DNA of 54,180 nt. It comes from CALMKX01 sp036274895 (GTDB lineage: Bacteria; Acidobacteriota; Thermoanaerobaculia; Multivoradales; SZUA-115). The position numbers and the translations under genes were made by a program. Shown piece by piece: positions 24,615-32,219 of this stretch (position 1 is the stretch's first letter; each line of letters starts with the position of its first letter). The stretch is taken from contig DASUEU010000001.1 of the NCBI GenBank assembly GCA_036274895.1, positions 1 through 54,180 of the forward strand, read 5' to 3'. Under the pieces are notes generated by a model that was given only the letters and a program-made list of their open reading frames with translations, was not told where the DNA came from and ran no database searches.

Positions 24615-24691
24615 GAGGGGCAGGCACGGGGGCCTGCCCCTGCGGAGGACCGGCGACTTCGGTGGTAGGGGCGGCCCCCCGTGACCGCCCT
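24615..24691. repeat. Interspersed hairpin repeats, copy 1
   Basis: A 9-bp stem GGGGCAGGC/GCCTGCCCC (24617-24640) is followed by a second hairpin GGGCGG/CCGCCC (24669-24690). Very similar units occur at 40865-40975. They sit between convergent genes and could act as bidirectional terminators or REP-type sequences. Confidence 0.65.
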
Positions 24692-24696
24692 CTTCG

Positions 24697-26073
24697 CTAG
24701 AAGATCAGCTGCAGCTGGAGCCGGAACTCGGCGTCGGTCACGCTGCCGCGGCTGTTCTCGGTCTCGATCTCGCGGTAGTCGGCCTGGAGCTTGTGGTTGT
24801 GCTTGTCGAAGTACCAGGAGAAGGCGAGGCCGGTCTCGGTGCGGTCCTGCGGCGTGGCGGTGTCGGGGGCGATCTCGGAGATCCGGGCCGCCAGCTCGAT
24901 GTTGTTCGGGAAGAGGTAGCCGAGCTGGAGGTAGTAGCCGTCGGTGTCGAGATCGGCGCCGGTTGGCGGCTTCGAGGTCTCGGAGTAGTACTCACCCACC
25001 GCGTTCAGCCCCTGCCACTTGAAGGCCACCTCGGCGCCCAGGCGCTCGATGTCGCGCTCGCCGGTGCCGGTGCCGGTGGTGTTCTGCAGGTAGCCGGCGC
25101 CCAGCAACAGCTTGGGGGTGGCCGGCCGGTCATGGGCGCTCTCCTCGAGCTTGAACTCGCCGAAGGGGGTCCAGGCCGCGCGGCCCGCGATCATGTACTG
25201 GTCGTTGTCGTTGGCCGTGGTGTTGATGCCGTTGCCGTTGTAGAGGCCGAGGTTGTACTCGAAGGTCTTAGCGCTGTTGCTGCCGTTGACGCCGATGCCG
25301 ATCTGCCGCAGGCCCGAGAAGCGGTCCGAGGCGATCGAGCGGTCGACGAACTGCTGGCGGCCCGAGGAGGTCAGCTCCTGGCGGCCGAAGTAGGACTTGC
25401 CCTGGCCGACCCAGAGGGTCGCCATCGGGTTCCAGGCATAGGAGATCTCGGCATCCTCGAGCACCGGGCCGCGGCTGCGCGATTGGGAGACCGTGCCGTT
25501 GCTCGCCTGGGTGACGTTGGTGACCACGTCGCCGCCCACCCAGTTCGCCTGGAGCTTGAACTTCACCTTCTTGTTGTAGGCGTCGCCTTCGATGGTGGTC
25601 TTCATGCGGCGGATGCGGAAGGAGCCCACGCCGTCCCCCACCTCGGGGTCGGTCTGGGTGAAGCGGCCCTGGACGCGGTTGCTGATCTGGACGGTGCCGG
25701 TCTTCATCTGAATGTTGGTCTTGCCGTCTTTGTAGAAGACCCGCTCGTCGAAGAGCTTCTCCGCCTTGGGCGTGGCGCGGTCGTAGCCGGGCAGGTTGTG
25801 CTTGAAGAAGTAGAGGTCGGCGGCGGTCTCGTTCTCGGCGACCACGGTCTTGCCGCCTTCGCCGCGGCCGACCAGGGTGATCGACTTGCCCATCTCGCCT
25901 GAGGCTTCCCAGCTCTTGTAGGCCTCGGGGGTGTTGAACACGTAGATGCGCCCGTCCTTCTCGGCCTCCTGGTAGTAGAGGCCCTGGACCTGGGCGTGCG
26001 CGGTCTGCGGCAGGGCGGCGCCGAGCGCCAGCACGCACACCAGGACAGTAAGGAAGGCTCCTGCTTTGCGCAT
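24697..26073 (-). CDS. OprP/OprO-like outer-membrane porin
   Basis: The 458-aa precursor has a signal peptide (basic MRKAG, hydrophobic core, cleavage near AHA-Q). The mature N-terminus contains a short polar and coiled region, then a beta-barrel of alternating strands starting near IQMKTGTVQISNRVQGRF and ending with a terminal Phe (LQLQLIF), the BAM recognition signature. Patterns such as FRIRRMKTTIEGD and YFGRQELTSS match phosphate-selective porins O and P. Phosphate specificity is not proven by sequence. PhoU and a phosphoglycerate enzyme are its neighbours, which agrees with a phosphate theme. Confidence 0.85.
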   Translation of the reverse strand: MRKAGAFLTVLVCVLALGAALPQTAHAQVQGLYYQEAEKDGRIYVFNTPEAYKSWEASGEMGKSITLVGRGEGGKTVVAENETAADLYFFKHNLPGYDRATPKAEKLFDERVFYKDGKTNIQMKTGTVQISNRVQGRFTQTDPEVGDGVGSFRIRRMKTTIEGDAYNKKVKFKLQANWVGGDVVTNVTQASNGTVSQSRSRGPVLEDAEISYAWNPMATLWVGQGKSYFGRQELTSSGRQQFVDRSIASDRFSGLRQIGIGVNGSNSAKTFEYNLGLYNGNGINTTANDNDQYMIAGRAAWTPFGEFKLEESAHDRPATPKLLLGAGYLQNTTGTGTGERDIERLGAEVAFKWQGLNAVGEYYSETSKPPTGADLDTDGYYLQLGYLFPNNIELAARISEIAPDTATPQDRTETGLAFSWYFDKHNHKLQADYREIETENSRGSVTDAEFRLQLQLIF

Positions 26074-26375
26074 TCTCGATCTCCTCGATTCTGAGCCGAT
26101 TGGATGTGGGGCCGCGGCGGGGCCCGAGATCGAGCTGCCGGCGGCTGGATCGCGCTAAGGCTAGGAGGTCGGGGCCACGGGGCGGCGGCAGGCCCGTGAC
26201 GGGCCTGTGACACGAGCCGGCCCGGGCCGACACATCGGTTCCTGGTTCCCACGGTGAGCCCTCACCCCCTCGGTCCCCCTCTCCCGGCCCGCCCACACCG
26301 ACCTCCGGGAGAGGGGGAGGCCGGAAAGGGAAAAAGGAGGGCTCCCCTGCAGGGTCCTGCGGGTGGGGGACGGTC
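26074..26375. other. Intergenic region with two hairpins
   Basis: No gene is seen in this 302-base gap between two minus-strand genes. It contains a CAGGCCCG/CGGGCCTG hairpin (26189-26207) and a large hairpin at 26275-26317. The left part must hold the promoter of the porin gene, but I cannot pick a convincing -35/-10 pair. Confidence 0.55.
26275..26317. terminator. 13-bp perfect hairpin, terminator or repeat
   Basis: CCCCCTCTCCCGG (26275-26287) pairs without mismatch with CCGGGAGAGGGGG (26305-26317) over a 17-base loop. On the minus strand it lies 58 bases after the NTF2-like stop codon and would terminate that gene. No T-run follows, so it may instead be a repeat element. Confidence 0.45.
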
Positions 26376-26780
26376 CTAGCGGTCGTGGAAGGCGGCCCAC
26401 CACTGGTAGGTGTCAGCACGGTGACGGAACCGGGTCACGCGCCCATCCGGGCCGAAGCGCCAGATGTGCACCTCGTCCTCCTCGATCACTTGTCGGCCGT
26501 TGGCCTTGAAAGTGGCCTCGACGTCGATCAGCACCACGACGACGTCCTGACCGGCCAGGAAGGCCTTGGGCTCGAAGCGGGTGAGGTCGATGGTGGCGAC
26601 CAGGGTCGCGAAGAACCCGGGCACGGCCTCGCGGCCCTTGCGGGGCTGGAGCAGGGGCTCATCGGAAGAACCCCCGCCGTACTCCCAGTCCACGTCCTCG
26701 GCCAGGTGGGCGAGGATGCCCGGGACGTCCCCCCGCCCGAAAGCGGCATACATCGCCTGCACAGTCTCTACATTGTTCAT
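26376..26780 (-). CDS. SnoaL/NTF2-like protein
   Basis: The 134-aa product has the NTF2-like cone fold pattern: NVETVQAMYAAFGRGDVPGIL, LAEDVDWEY, GREAVPGFFATL and the C-terminal strands EDEVHIWRF-RVTRFRHRADTYQW. Such proteins bind small hydrophobic ligands or act as polyketide-type cyclases or dehydratases; the ligand is unknown. ATG 26780 is preferred because GGAGGA lies just upstream; a start six codons earlier is possible. Confidence 0.82.
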   Translation of the reverse strand: MNNVETVQAMYAAFGRGDVPGILAHLAEDVDWEYGGGSSDEPLLQPRKGREAVPGFFATLVATIDLTRFEPKAFLAGQDVVVVLIDVEATFKANGRQVIEEDEVHIWRFGPDGRVTRFRHRADTYQWWAAFHDR

Positions 26781-26873
26781 GATCTCCTCCTTGAGCAAGG
26801 GTTACGAGGCCAGCAAACGGCCGGATGAGAACGCCCTTTGGAGTGCGGCGACGAGTCGCCGCTTTCGGACAGC

Positions 26874-27449
26874 CTACTCCGGCGCGTGGATCTTCCCCAG
26901 GATCCGCTGCACCTGGCTGATGTGCTCGCGGTTGTGGGCGTGGAGCAGGATGGCGTAGGCCTTCCAGTCGAAGCGCTCGACCCAGTGCACGGGCCGCAGG
27001 GTGCCCTCCGGCGCGGTGTGCTTGACCACCATCTCGACGGGGGCCGTGGCGGTGAGGGGCAGGGTGTCGTCGGCGCCGTCGAGCAAGGCCAGGATCTCGC
27101 CGTGGACGGCCCGGAAGCTCGCGAGCAGTGCGGTCCAGGCTTGGGCCGAGGGATCGGTCGACTGCATTCCGGCTGCGATGACCTGCTCGCTCGAGCGCCC
27201 CGCCAGCAGCTCGCGCAGCTGGGCCACCGCCGGGCGGTCGCTCTCCACCAGGTGGTCGACGACCTCGAGCACGGACCAGCTGCCAGGCTCCGGCCGCTGC
27301 CGGGCCAGCCCCTCCGCGACGCCTTCGACCAGCGCCTCGATCTCCGCATAGGTGCCGGCGACCCGCGACCGGATCGCCTCGAGCGGGGCCTCGGTGCCGC
27401 GCCGCCGCACGTAGGCCAGGGCTCGCTCCTGCTCGGGCAACAGTGACAT
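26874..27449 (-). CDS. DinB-family metalloprotein
   Basis: The 191-aa product is a four-helix bundle with the DinB metal-ligand His pattern: LEVVDHLVESD (first His) and ILLHAHNREHISQV (second and third). Family members include thiol-dependent transferases such as BstA-like and mycothiol-dependent enzymes, so a small-thiol S-transferase role is possible. ATG 27449 has GGAGGT three bases upstream. It is in the same orientation as the NTF2-like and CoA-binding genes. Confidence 0.82.
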   Translation of the reverse strand: MSLLPEQERALAYVRRRGTEAPLEAIRSRVAGTYAEIEALVEGVAEGLARQRPEPGSWSVLEVVDHLVESDRPAVAQLRELLAGRSSEQVIAAGMQSTDPSAQAWTALLASFRAVHGEILALLDGADDTLPLTATAPVEMVVKHTAPEGTLRPVHWVERFDWKAYAILLHAHNREHISQVQRILGKIHAPE

Positions 27450-27493
27450 GGGACCTCCGTCGCAGCGTGAGGAGGCCCCAGCCTACCTGCTTT

Positions 27494-27961
27494 TCACTTC
27501 GGCACGCGCCCCTTGCGGGCGAGCCACCAGCGCATGCAACGGTGGCCGAGGTCGACGGGGGCGCTGTACATCAGCGGACAGCCGCCCTCCAGGCACTCGA
27601 CACCCCGCGCCGCCGCCTCCTGTACGGCTTCCGGCGACACGCTGCCGGTGCCGAAGGAGCGGTGGAGCCAGACCCGCGGCACACCCTTCTCGGCGGCTTG
27701 CCGCACCACCGCCGCCGCAACGCCCGGGGGCGTGGCGATCACCACGCCGTCGAGGGAGCCGGGCACGCTGGCCAGGTCGGCGAAGCACTTCACCCCTTCG
27801 ACCTCGGCAGCCTTCGGATTGACCGGGAAGACCTCGTAGCCGGCCCCACGGAGCTTGCGGTAGATGGCGTTGGCGGCTTGCTGTGGATCGCGCGAGACCC
27901 CGGCGACGGCGAAGCGCCGGCCACCGAGGAAGGCAGCGACGGGGACGGGGATCTCGGCCAT
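27494..27961 (-). CDS. CoA-binding (YccU-like) protein
   Basis: The 155-aa product is a single Rossmann CoA-binding domain: FAVAGVSRDPQQAANAIYRKL, GYEVFPVNPKA, LDGVVIATPPG and VWLHRSFGTGSVSPEA, then a Cys/Met-rich C-terminus (ECLEGGCPLMY). It resembles the N-terminal domain of succinyl-CoA ligase alpha but lacks the ligase part. Small proteins of this family bind CoA and may have regulatory roles. Confidence 0.87.
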   Translation of the reverse strand: MAEIPVPVAAFLGGRRFAVAGVSRDPQQAANAIYRKLRGAGYEVFPVNPKAAEVEGVKCFADLASVPGSLDGVVIATPPGVAAAVVRQAAEKGVPRVWLHRSFGTGSVSPEAVQEAAARGVECLEGGCPLMYSAPVDLGHRCMRWWLARKGRVPK

Positions 27962-28131
27962 GGCGTGCTCCTTTCGGCAGCAGGGCCGAGCCCGCCATCA
28001 GCCAGCGGGCTCGCCTCACGAGCTGCCGGTTCATGCTGGCCCCTCGCGACGGCCCATGCCCTGCCCGCTAGGGGAGGAGCACCCTCTTTCCGTGGTGGTA
28101 CCGGGGCCTTCCAGTTCGTCTTCCTCGTTGT

Positions 28132-28170
28132 TATAGTCATTCCAGCGCGCATCAACAAATTCACAAGGAG
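28132..28170 (+). promoter_or_regulatory. Probable promoter -10 box and RBS of the Cys-rich peptide gene
   Basis: TATAGT at 28132-28137 is a good -10 box in an AT-rich pocket. The best -35 at normal spacing (TTCCAG, 28109-28114) is weak. A strong Shine-Dalgarno AAGGAG (28165-28170) lies 8 bases before ATG 28179. The local drop in GC over this leader is unusual for the window. Confidence 0.4.
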
Positions 28171-28178
28171 ATCGAAGA

Positions 28179-28511
28179 ATGTTTCAGAACATTCGTTCTA
28201 ACAAACTACTCATTGCGTTCGTGGCGGTCTCTTTCGTGGCGGCCTTCGCGCTGGTCTGGACTCTCGAGGCGTCGGCCCTGGAGCCCGGCGGCAAGAAGGC
28301 ACAGCACAACTTCAGCTTCGAGGGCAAGGGCTCCGCCAAGCCCGGAACCACGCAGGACTTCAGTCTGCCTGGACCCGGAGGCGCCGAGGACATCTGCGCC
28401 GTCGGCGTCTGCGGCGCTACATCGCCGACCACCTGCGAGTGCTCCTGCTACGGGACCTTCGACTGTTGCCTGGTCGGTTGCATCGCTTGCTGCAGCACCG
28501 TGCTCAACTGA
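28179..28511 (+). CDS. Small secreted cysteine-rich protein
   Basis: The 110-aa product has an N-terminal signal or anchor segment (SNKLLIAFVAVSFVAAFALV, likely cut near EASA). A Gly/Lys/Ser linker ends in LPGPGG, and a 39-residue tail holds ten cysteines in C-x4-C-x7-C-x-C-x-C-x5-CC-x3-C-x2-CC order. The tail also has several Ser/Thr. This could be a disulfide-knotted exported peptide, or a precursor cut after the GG and modified. No modifying enzyme or ABC exporter lies next to it. I do not recognise the family. It has the best Shine-Dalgarno in its region and a strong hairpin downstream. Confidence 0.75.
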   Translation: MFQNIRSNKLLIAFVAVSFVAAFALVWTLEASALEPGGKKAQHNFSFEGKGSAKPGTTQDFSLPGPGGAEDICAVGVCGATSPTTCECSCYGTFDCCLVGCIACCSTVLN

Positions 28512-28536
28512 GAATCCGTCCCACCGGATGCGCGCC

Positions 28537-28560
28537 CCGGCCCGGCTCCCGCCGGGCCGG
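28537..28560. terminator. Bidirectional hairpin between convergent genes
   Basis: CCGGCCCGGC (28537-28546) and GCCGGGCCGG (28551-28560) form a perfect 10-bp stem with a TCCC loop. It lies 26 bases after the Cys-rich peptide stop and just before the stop of the convergent glycosyltransferase. No T-tract is present. Confidence 0.6.
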
Positions 28561-28569
28561 CTTCACGGC

Positions 28570-29742
28570 TCACACTCCTCGGTAGACTCCTTCCAACCGC
28601 ACCGTGCAGGCTTCGAGGTCGTGCCCGCGGGCGAGGGCGGTGCGGCCGGCTGTGATCAGGCGGGATGTGAGGCCGGGATCCTCGCCGAGGCGACGGAGGG
28701 CCGTCGTGAATTCCACCGCGTCCCTGGCCACGAGCAACTCGCGGCCGTCCTCGGCATCGAGCCCGGCCACGGCCTCGGGGGTGGCCACCACCGGCAGGCC
28801 GCGGGCCCAGGCTTCGAGGATGCGGATCCTCACCCCGGAAGCGATGCGCAGGGGCAGCACCAGGATCGCCCCCGGGGCGAAGGCCTCGCGGCTGTCCGCC
28901 GGCGCCTCGTGTTGGAGGATGCCCGGCGCAGGCCGGCCGTGGTGCCAGGCGCCGAAAAGGTGCAGCCGGGTCTCGGGCAGCTCGGCGCGGACGGCCGGCC
29001 AGATCTCCTCGGTGAACCAGCGCGCGGCGTCACCATTGGGCAGCCAGCCGCCACTGCCGTAGAGCACCACGGCGGGTTGGCCCGGCAGCTCCCGCGTGCC
29101 GGCAGGCAGCTCCGCGGGGAAGGGAGCCCGCACCACCACGACCCGCCCTCGCCCCCCGGCCAGGGCCGCCAGGCGAGCGGCATCGCGGTCGGTCAGGGCG
29201 GCGGTGGCCGCGACCCTCGCCACGGCCTCGCCCTCCCACCGGGCCAGCCGCCGGGCCTCGTGCTGAAACAGCCAGGAAGTGGCGCGCTGCACCCGGGCGG
29301 TGCCGGCCCAGACGTCGCTTTCCACGTTCTCGGCCCGCAGCACCACTCTCACGCCGCGCGCGAAGGCCGGCTCGGCCTGGGACAGGGCCTGGGGCTGCTC
29401 GACGTGGACCACGTCGAAGCGCTCGCGCTCGAGCAACTGCGCCACTCGCTCACGGACCCGGGGCTGCTGGTGGCGGGTGATCGACAGGGGTAGCCCGGAG
29501 AGGCGGGCGCGCAGGGTGGTGCCGAAGAGGTTGCGCGGGGGGGCCGGCACGGCCTCGATCGTCACCGCCGGACCCAGTGATTCGCGGGCCTCCGCCAGGG
29601 TGGACGGAGTGGCGCTCGTCGGGCAGACCAGGGTGATCCGGTGGTCACGAGCTACGAGACCGGTCAAGGTGTGGTGCACGAGCACACGTCCCCCATCGAC
29701 GAGCGGCCACGGCAGCTTGGTCGTGATGAAGAGGATGTTCAC
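28570..29742 (-). CDS. GT4-like glycosyltransferase
   Basis: The 390-aa product has the GT-B layout: N-terminal Rossmann half beginning NILFITTKLPWPLVDGGR, and C-terminal donor-binding half with VVLYGSGGWLPNGDA, LHLFGAWHHGR, FAPGAILVLPLRIASGVRIRILEAWARGLPVVAT. The S-G-x-R-x-R/K-x-x-E-A segment matches group 4 sugar transferases. I start at GTG 29742 because it begins the first beta strand; the frame continues upstream but overlaps the flippase gene and is not protein-like. It probably adds a sugar to a surface polysaccharide with the neighbouring flippase and GT2. Confidence 0.83.
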   Translation of the reverse strand: MNILFITTKLPWPLVDGGRVLVHHTLTGLVARDHRITLVCPTSATPSTLAEARESLGPAVTIEAVPAPPRNLFGTTLRARLSGLPLSITRHQQPRVRERVAQLLERERFDVVHVEQPQALSQAEPAFARGVRVVLRAENVESDVWAGTARVQRATSWLFQHEARRLARWEGEAVARVAATAALTDRDAARLAALAGGRGRVVVVRAPFPAELPAGTRELPGQPAVVLYGSGGWLPNGDAARWFTEEIWPAVRAELPETRLHLFGAWHHGRPAPGILQHEAPADSREAFAPGAILVLPLRIASGVRIRILEAWARGLPVVATPEAVAGLDAEDGRELLVARDAVEFTTALRRLGEDPGLTSRLITAGRTALARGHDLEACTVRLEGVYRGV

Positions 29743-29832
29743 GGGTGAGATCGTAGACTCCGCCGGGACTCTAGCAGAGGAGCTCCGGCCTGGAGGTGGG
29801 ATACCATCGGCAGCCCCGTCCCGGAGGTTCCC

Positions 29833-31296
29833 ATCCACCCACGTCGCGGCGATTCCCTCGTCGGTCCCACCCTGGCGGTGCTCGCCGGAGGCGCAGCGGC
29901 GCTGCTCGGCACCCTCGGTGTGCGGGTGCTCTTCGCCCGTGTGCTGGAGCCCGCCGAGGTGGGCCTCCTGCTGCTGGCCGTGGCCCTCGTCTCGGCCACC
30001 GGTGGGCTGGCGGGTCTCGGCGTCAGCCTGGCGAGCACGCGGCGCATCGCCGAGCAGCGGGCAGAGGGGGACGAGGTCGCTGCCCGGCGCACGGGCCGCA
30101 CCGCTCTGGCCATCGGCGCCGGAGGCGGGCTGGCAGCGACCACCGGCCTGTGGCTCGCCGCGCCCCAGCTCGCCCTCTGGCTGGCCGAGCCGGCTGACCG
30201 TGCCCTCTTCGAGAGTCTGCTCTGCTCGGTGACGCCGGTGGCCCTGGCGCTCGCGTCCGGCATCGCAGCCCTGGGCGTCTCCCGCGGCTTCGGCAAAGTG
30301 GCGGCCCGAGCCCTGCTCCGCGATGCCGGGGGCGGATTGGCCCGGGTGACCTTCGTTGCGTTGGCGGTGGCGTGGGGAGGGGCCGTGGGCAGCCTGGCGC
30401 TGGGCTTCACGACCGGCGTGGTGGTGGCGGAGGGGCTGTTCGTCGCCTCCGCCCTGGCTCTGGTGCTGCGACGGGAGGGGGGCGATCCCCACTTCGACCG
30501 GGAGCTGCCCCGCCTGCTAGCCCCCTTCTCGGGGCTCGAGGTGCTGAACCAGTTTCAGACCTGGGCCGACGTGGTGATCCTCGGCCTGCTGGCTGCGCCC
30601 GAGCAGGTCGGCTTCTACGCTCTGGCGCGGGGCCTCGCCCGCGGGCTGGAGATGGTCCAGGGCTCGGCCTCCCACAGCTACCTGCCGGCCGCCACTGCCG
30701 CGCGGCTGGCGGACAGCGGTGCCGGCTTCGCACCCCTCTACCAGCGCACCCGGCTGCTGGTGCTGGCCCTGCTCTGGGCGCCGCTCTGTCTGTTCCTGCT
30801 CGCCCCGAGCTGGGCCAGCCGGCTGCTGTTCGGCTCCGCCTACGGGCCGGTGGCCGAGATCCTCTCCTGGCTCGCCTTCGCCATGCTTGTGGAGTCGGCG
30901 CTGGGCTACAAAGACCAGGCCCTGATGGCGCTGGGGCGCGAGAGCGCGGTGCTCCGGGCCAAGCTGGTGACCGCCTGCTGCGGGGTCGTGTTGCTGCTCG
31001 GATTGGCGCCCGAGCTGGGAGCGCGGGGGGCGGCGATGGCTGTGCTGGGAGCGCAGCTCGCGAAGAGCAGCCTGCTCTCCTTCCTCCTGGCGAGGGAGGC
31101 CGGCATCCACCCTTTGCGCCACGACCTCGCGGTGCCGACCGGGCCCCTCCTGGTTCTGGGGCTCGCCGCCTGGGTCGCCGCTCGCTGGCTGCCGCTTCAG
31201 GGCCTCGCCCTGCCGGCGCTCGCCCTGGCGGTGGGCGGGGCGGGGAGTCTGTGGCTGCTCCAGCGCGCCCGCCGGCCGAGGGATCTCAGGACTTGA
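29833..31296 (+). CDS. Polysaccharide flippase (Wzx/MATE-like)
   Basis: The product has 12 or more hydrophobic helices and MOP-superfamily features, including GLGVSLASTRRIAEQ near the N-terminus, FSGLEVLNQFQTWADVVILG and APEQVGFYALARGLAR in the middle, typical of O-antigen or repeat-unit flippases. The start is uncertain. The first standard in-frame start is GTG 29878, but it falls after part of the first helix. The frame from 29833 (ATC, five bases after GGAGG) gives a better N-terminus with a basic patch (HPRRGDS). I give 29833 as outer limit. The 3' end overlaps the convergent GT2 by 11 bases. Confidence 0.8.
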   Translation: MHPRRGDSLVGPTLAVLAGGAAALLGTLGVRVLFARVLEPAEVGLLLLAVALVSATGGLAGLGVSLASTRRIAEQRAEGDEVAARRTGRTALAIGAGGGLAATTGLWLAAPQLALWLAEPADRALFESLLCSVTPVALALASGIAALGVSRGFGKVAARALLRDAGGGLARVTFVALAVAWGGAVGSLALGFTTGVVVAEGLFVASALALVLRREGGDPHFDRELPRLLAPFSGLEVLNQFQTWADVVILGLLAAPEQVGFYALARGLARGLEMVQGSASHSYLPAATAARLADSGAGFAPLYQRTRLLVLALLWAPLCLFLLAPSWASRLLFGSAYGPVAEILSWLAFAMLVESALGYKDQALMALGRESAVLRAKLVTACCGVVLLLGLAPELGARGAAMAVLGAQLAKSSLLSFLLAREAGIHPLRHDLAVPTGPLLVLGLAAWVAARWLPLQGLALPALALAVGGAGSLWLLQRARRPRDLRT

Positions 31297-32191
31297 AGAG
31301 GCTGCGGGCGTAGCCCCGAGCCTCGCCGAGCAGCGAAGCCTGGTGCCCCAGGGCGACCAGCGGGAGGGTGCGCCAGAAGTCCCTCGACCGCCCGGCCCGC
31401 GCCGCGTGGCGGGCCACCAGCACGAGGATCCGCGGCAAGCGGATGGGCAGGATCGAGACACCGAACAGCAGCAGGGAGCGGCCCCGGTCGCGCTTCTCCC
31501 AGTCCAGGCGCATGGTCGCGTACATCGTGCCGCGCCCGTAGCGCTCGGCGAGGAAGCTGCGAGCGTCCGAGAGGTGATGGTGGGCCACCACCGCGCCGGG
31601 CTCGAGGCGGACCTCCCAGCCGTGGCGGGCGAGCTCCCAGCTGAACCAGGCGTCCGCCAGCATCACGTGACCGGAGTCGAAGCCTCCCACCTGGTCGAAC
31701 ATCCGTCGGCTCACCAGGAAGTTGCAGGTGGGGCCCACGTCCACCGGGCCGGCAGGTTGGCCGGGCAGCCACTTGCTGAACTTGGTGAGGTGGATCCCGG
31801 TCTCGAGCCAGCCTCGTCCCCAGGAATCGATGGCGCCGGAGATCGGCTGGCCGCTCGCGCGATGGGCGGCGACCAGGCGCTCAATGCACTCCGGCTGCGG
31901 GTAGACGTCGGGGTCGAAGCAGACCAGCAGCTCCCCGCGGCAGCTCTGGATTCCGAGGTTGCGGGCATGGTGGGGGCGCAGGCGCGTCTCGGAGCGCACC
32001 AGCTTCACTTCGGGGAAGGCTTCGACGACCCGGGTCGTCCGCTCGTCCGGGCTGCTGTCCACCACCACCGTCTCGAAGTCGCGCCAAGTCTGCCGGCGCA
32101 GACATTCGAGGAAGGCGCCGATCGTCTCGTGAGAGAGATAGGCCGAGACCAGCACGGAGACGGTGGGGGGCATCGGGAGGGTGGCTTCCAC
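31286..32191 (-). CDS. Family 2 glycosyltransferase
   Basis: The 301-aa product has the GT-A fold: VSVLVSAYLSHETIGAFLEC, TVVVDSSPDERT, ARNLGIQSCRGELLVCFDPDVYP (the FDPD is the DxD metal site) and a later ADAWFSWELARHGW. A membrane-associated C-terminus (LLLFGVSILPIRLPRILVLV) anchors it. It would transfer a sugar in surface-polysaccharide synthesis with the GT4 and flippase. It is also the last gene of the minus-strand operon that contains the GMC oxidase (28-base gap), so its acceptor could instead be a lipid from that pathway. Confidence 0.87.
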   Translation of the reverse strand: MEATLPMPPTVSVLVSAYLSHETIGAFLECLRRQTWRDFETVVVDSSPDERTTRVVEAFPEVKLVRSETRLRPHHARNLGIQSCRGELLVCFDPDVYPQPECIERLVAAHRASGQPISGAIDSWGRGWLETGIHLTKFSKWLPGQPAGPVDVGPTCNFLVSRRMFDQVGGFDSGHVMLADAWFSWELARHGWEVRLEPGAVVAHHHLSDARSFLAERYGRGTMYATMRLDWEKRDRGRSLLLFGVSILPIRLPRILVLVARHAARAGRSRDFWRTLPLVALGHQASLLGEARGYARSLFKS

Positions 32192-32219
32192 GGCAGGACG
32201 TGGAGCAGTCTACCCCGCC

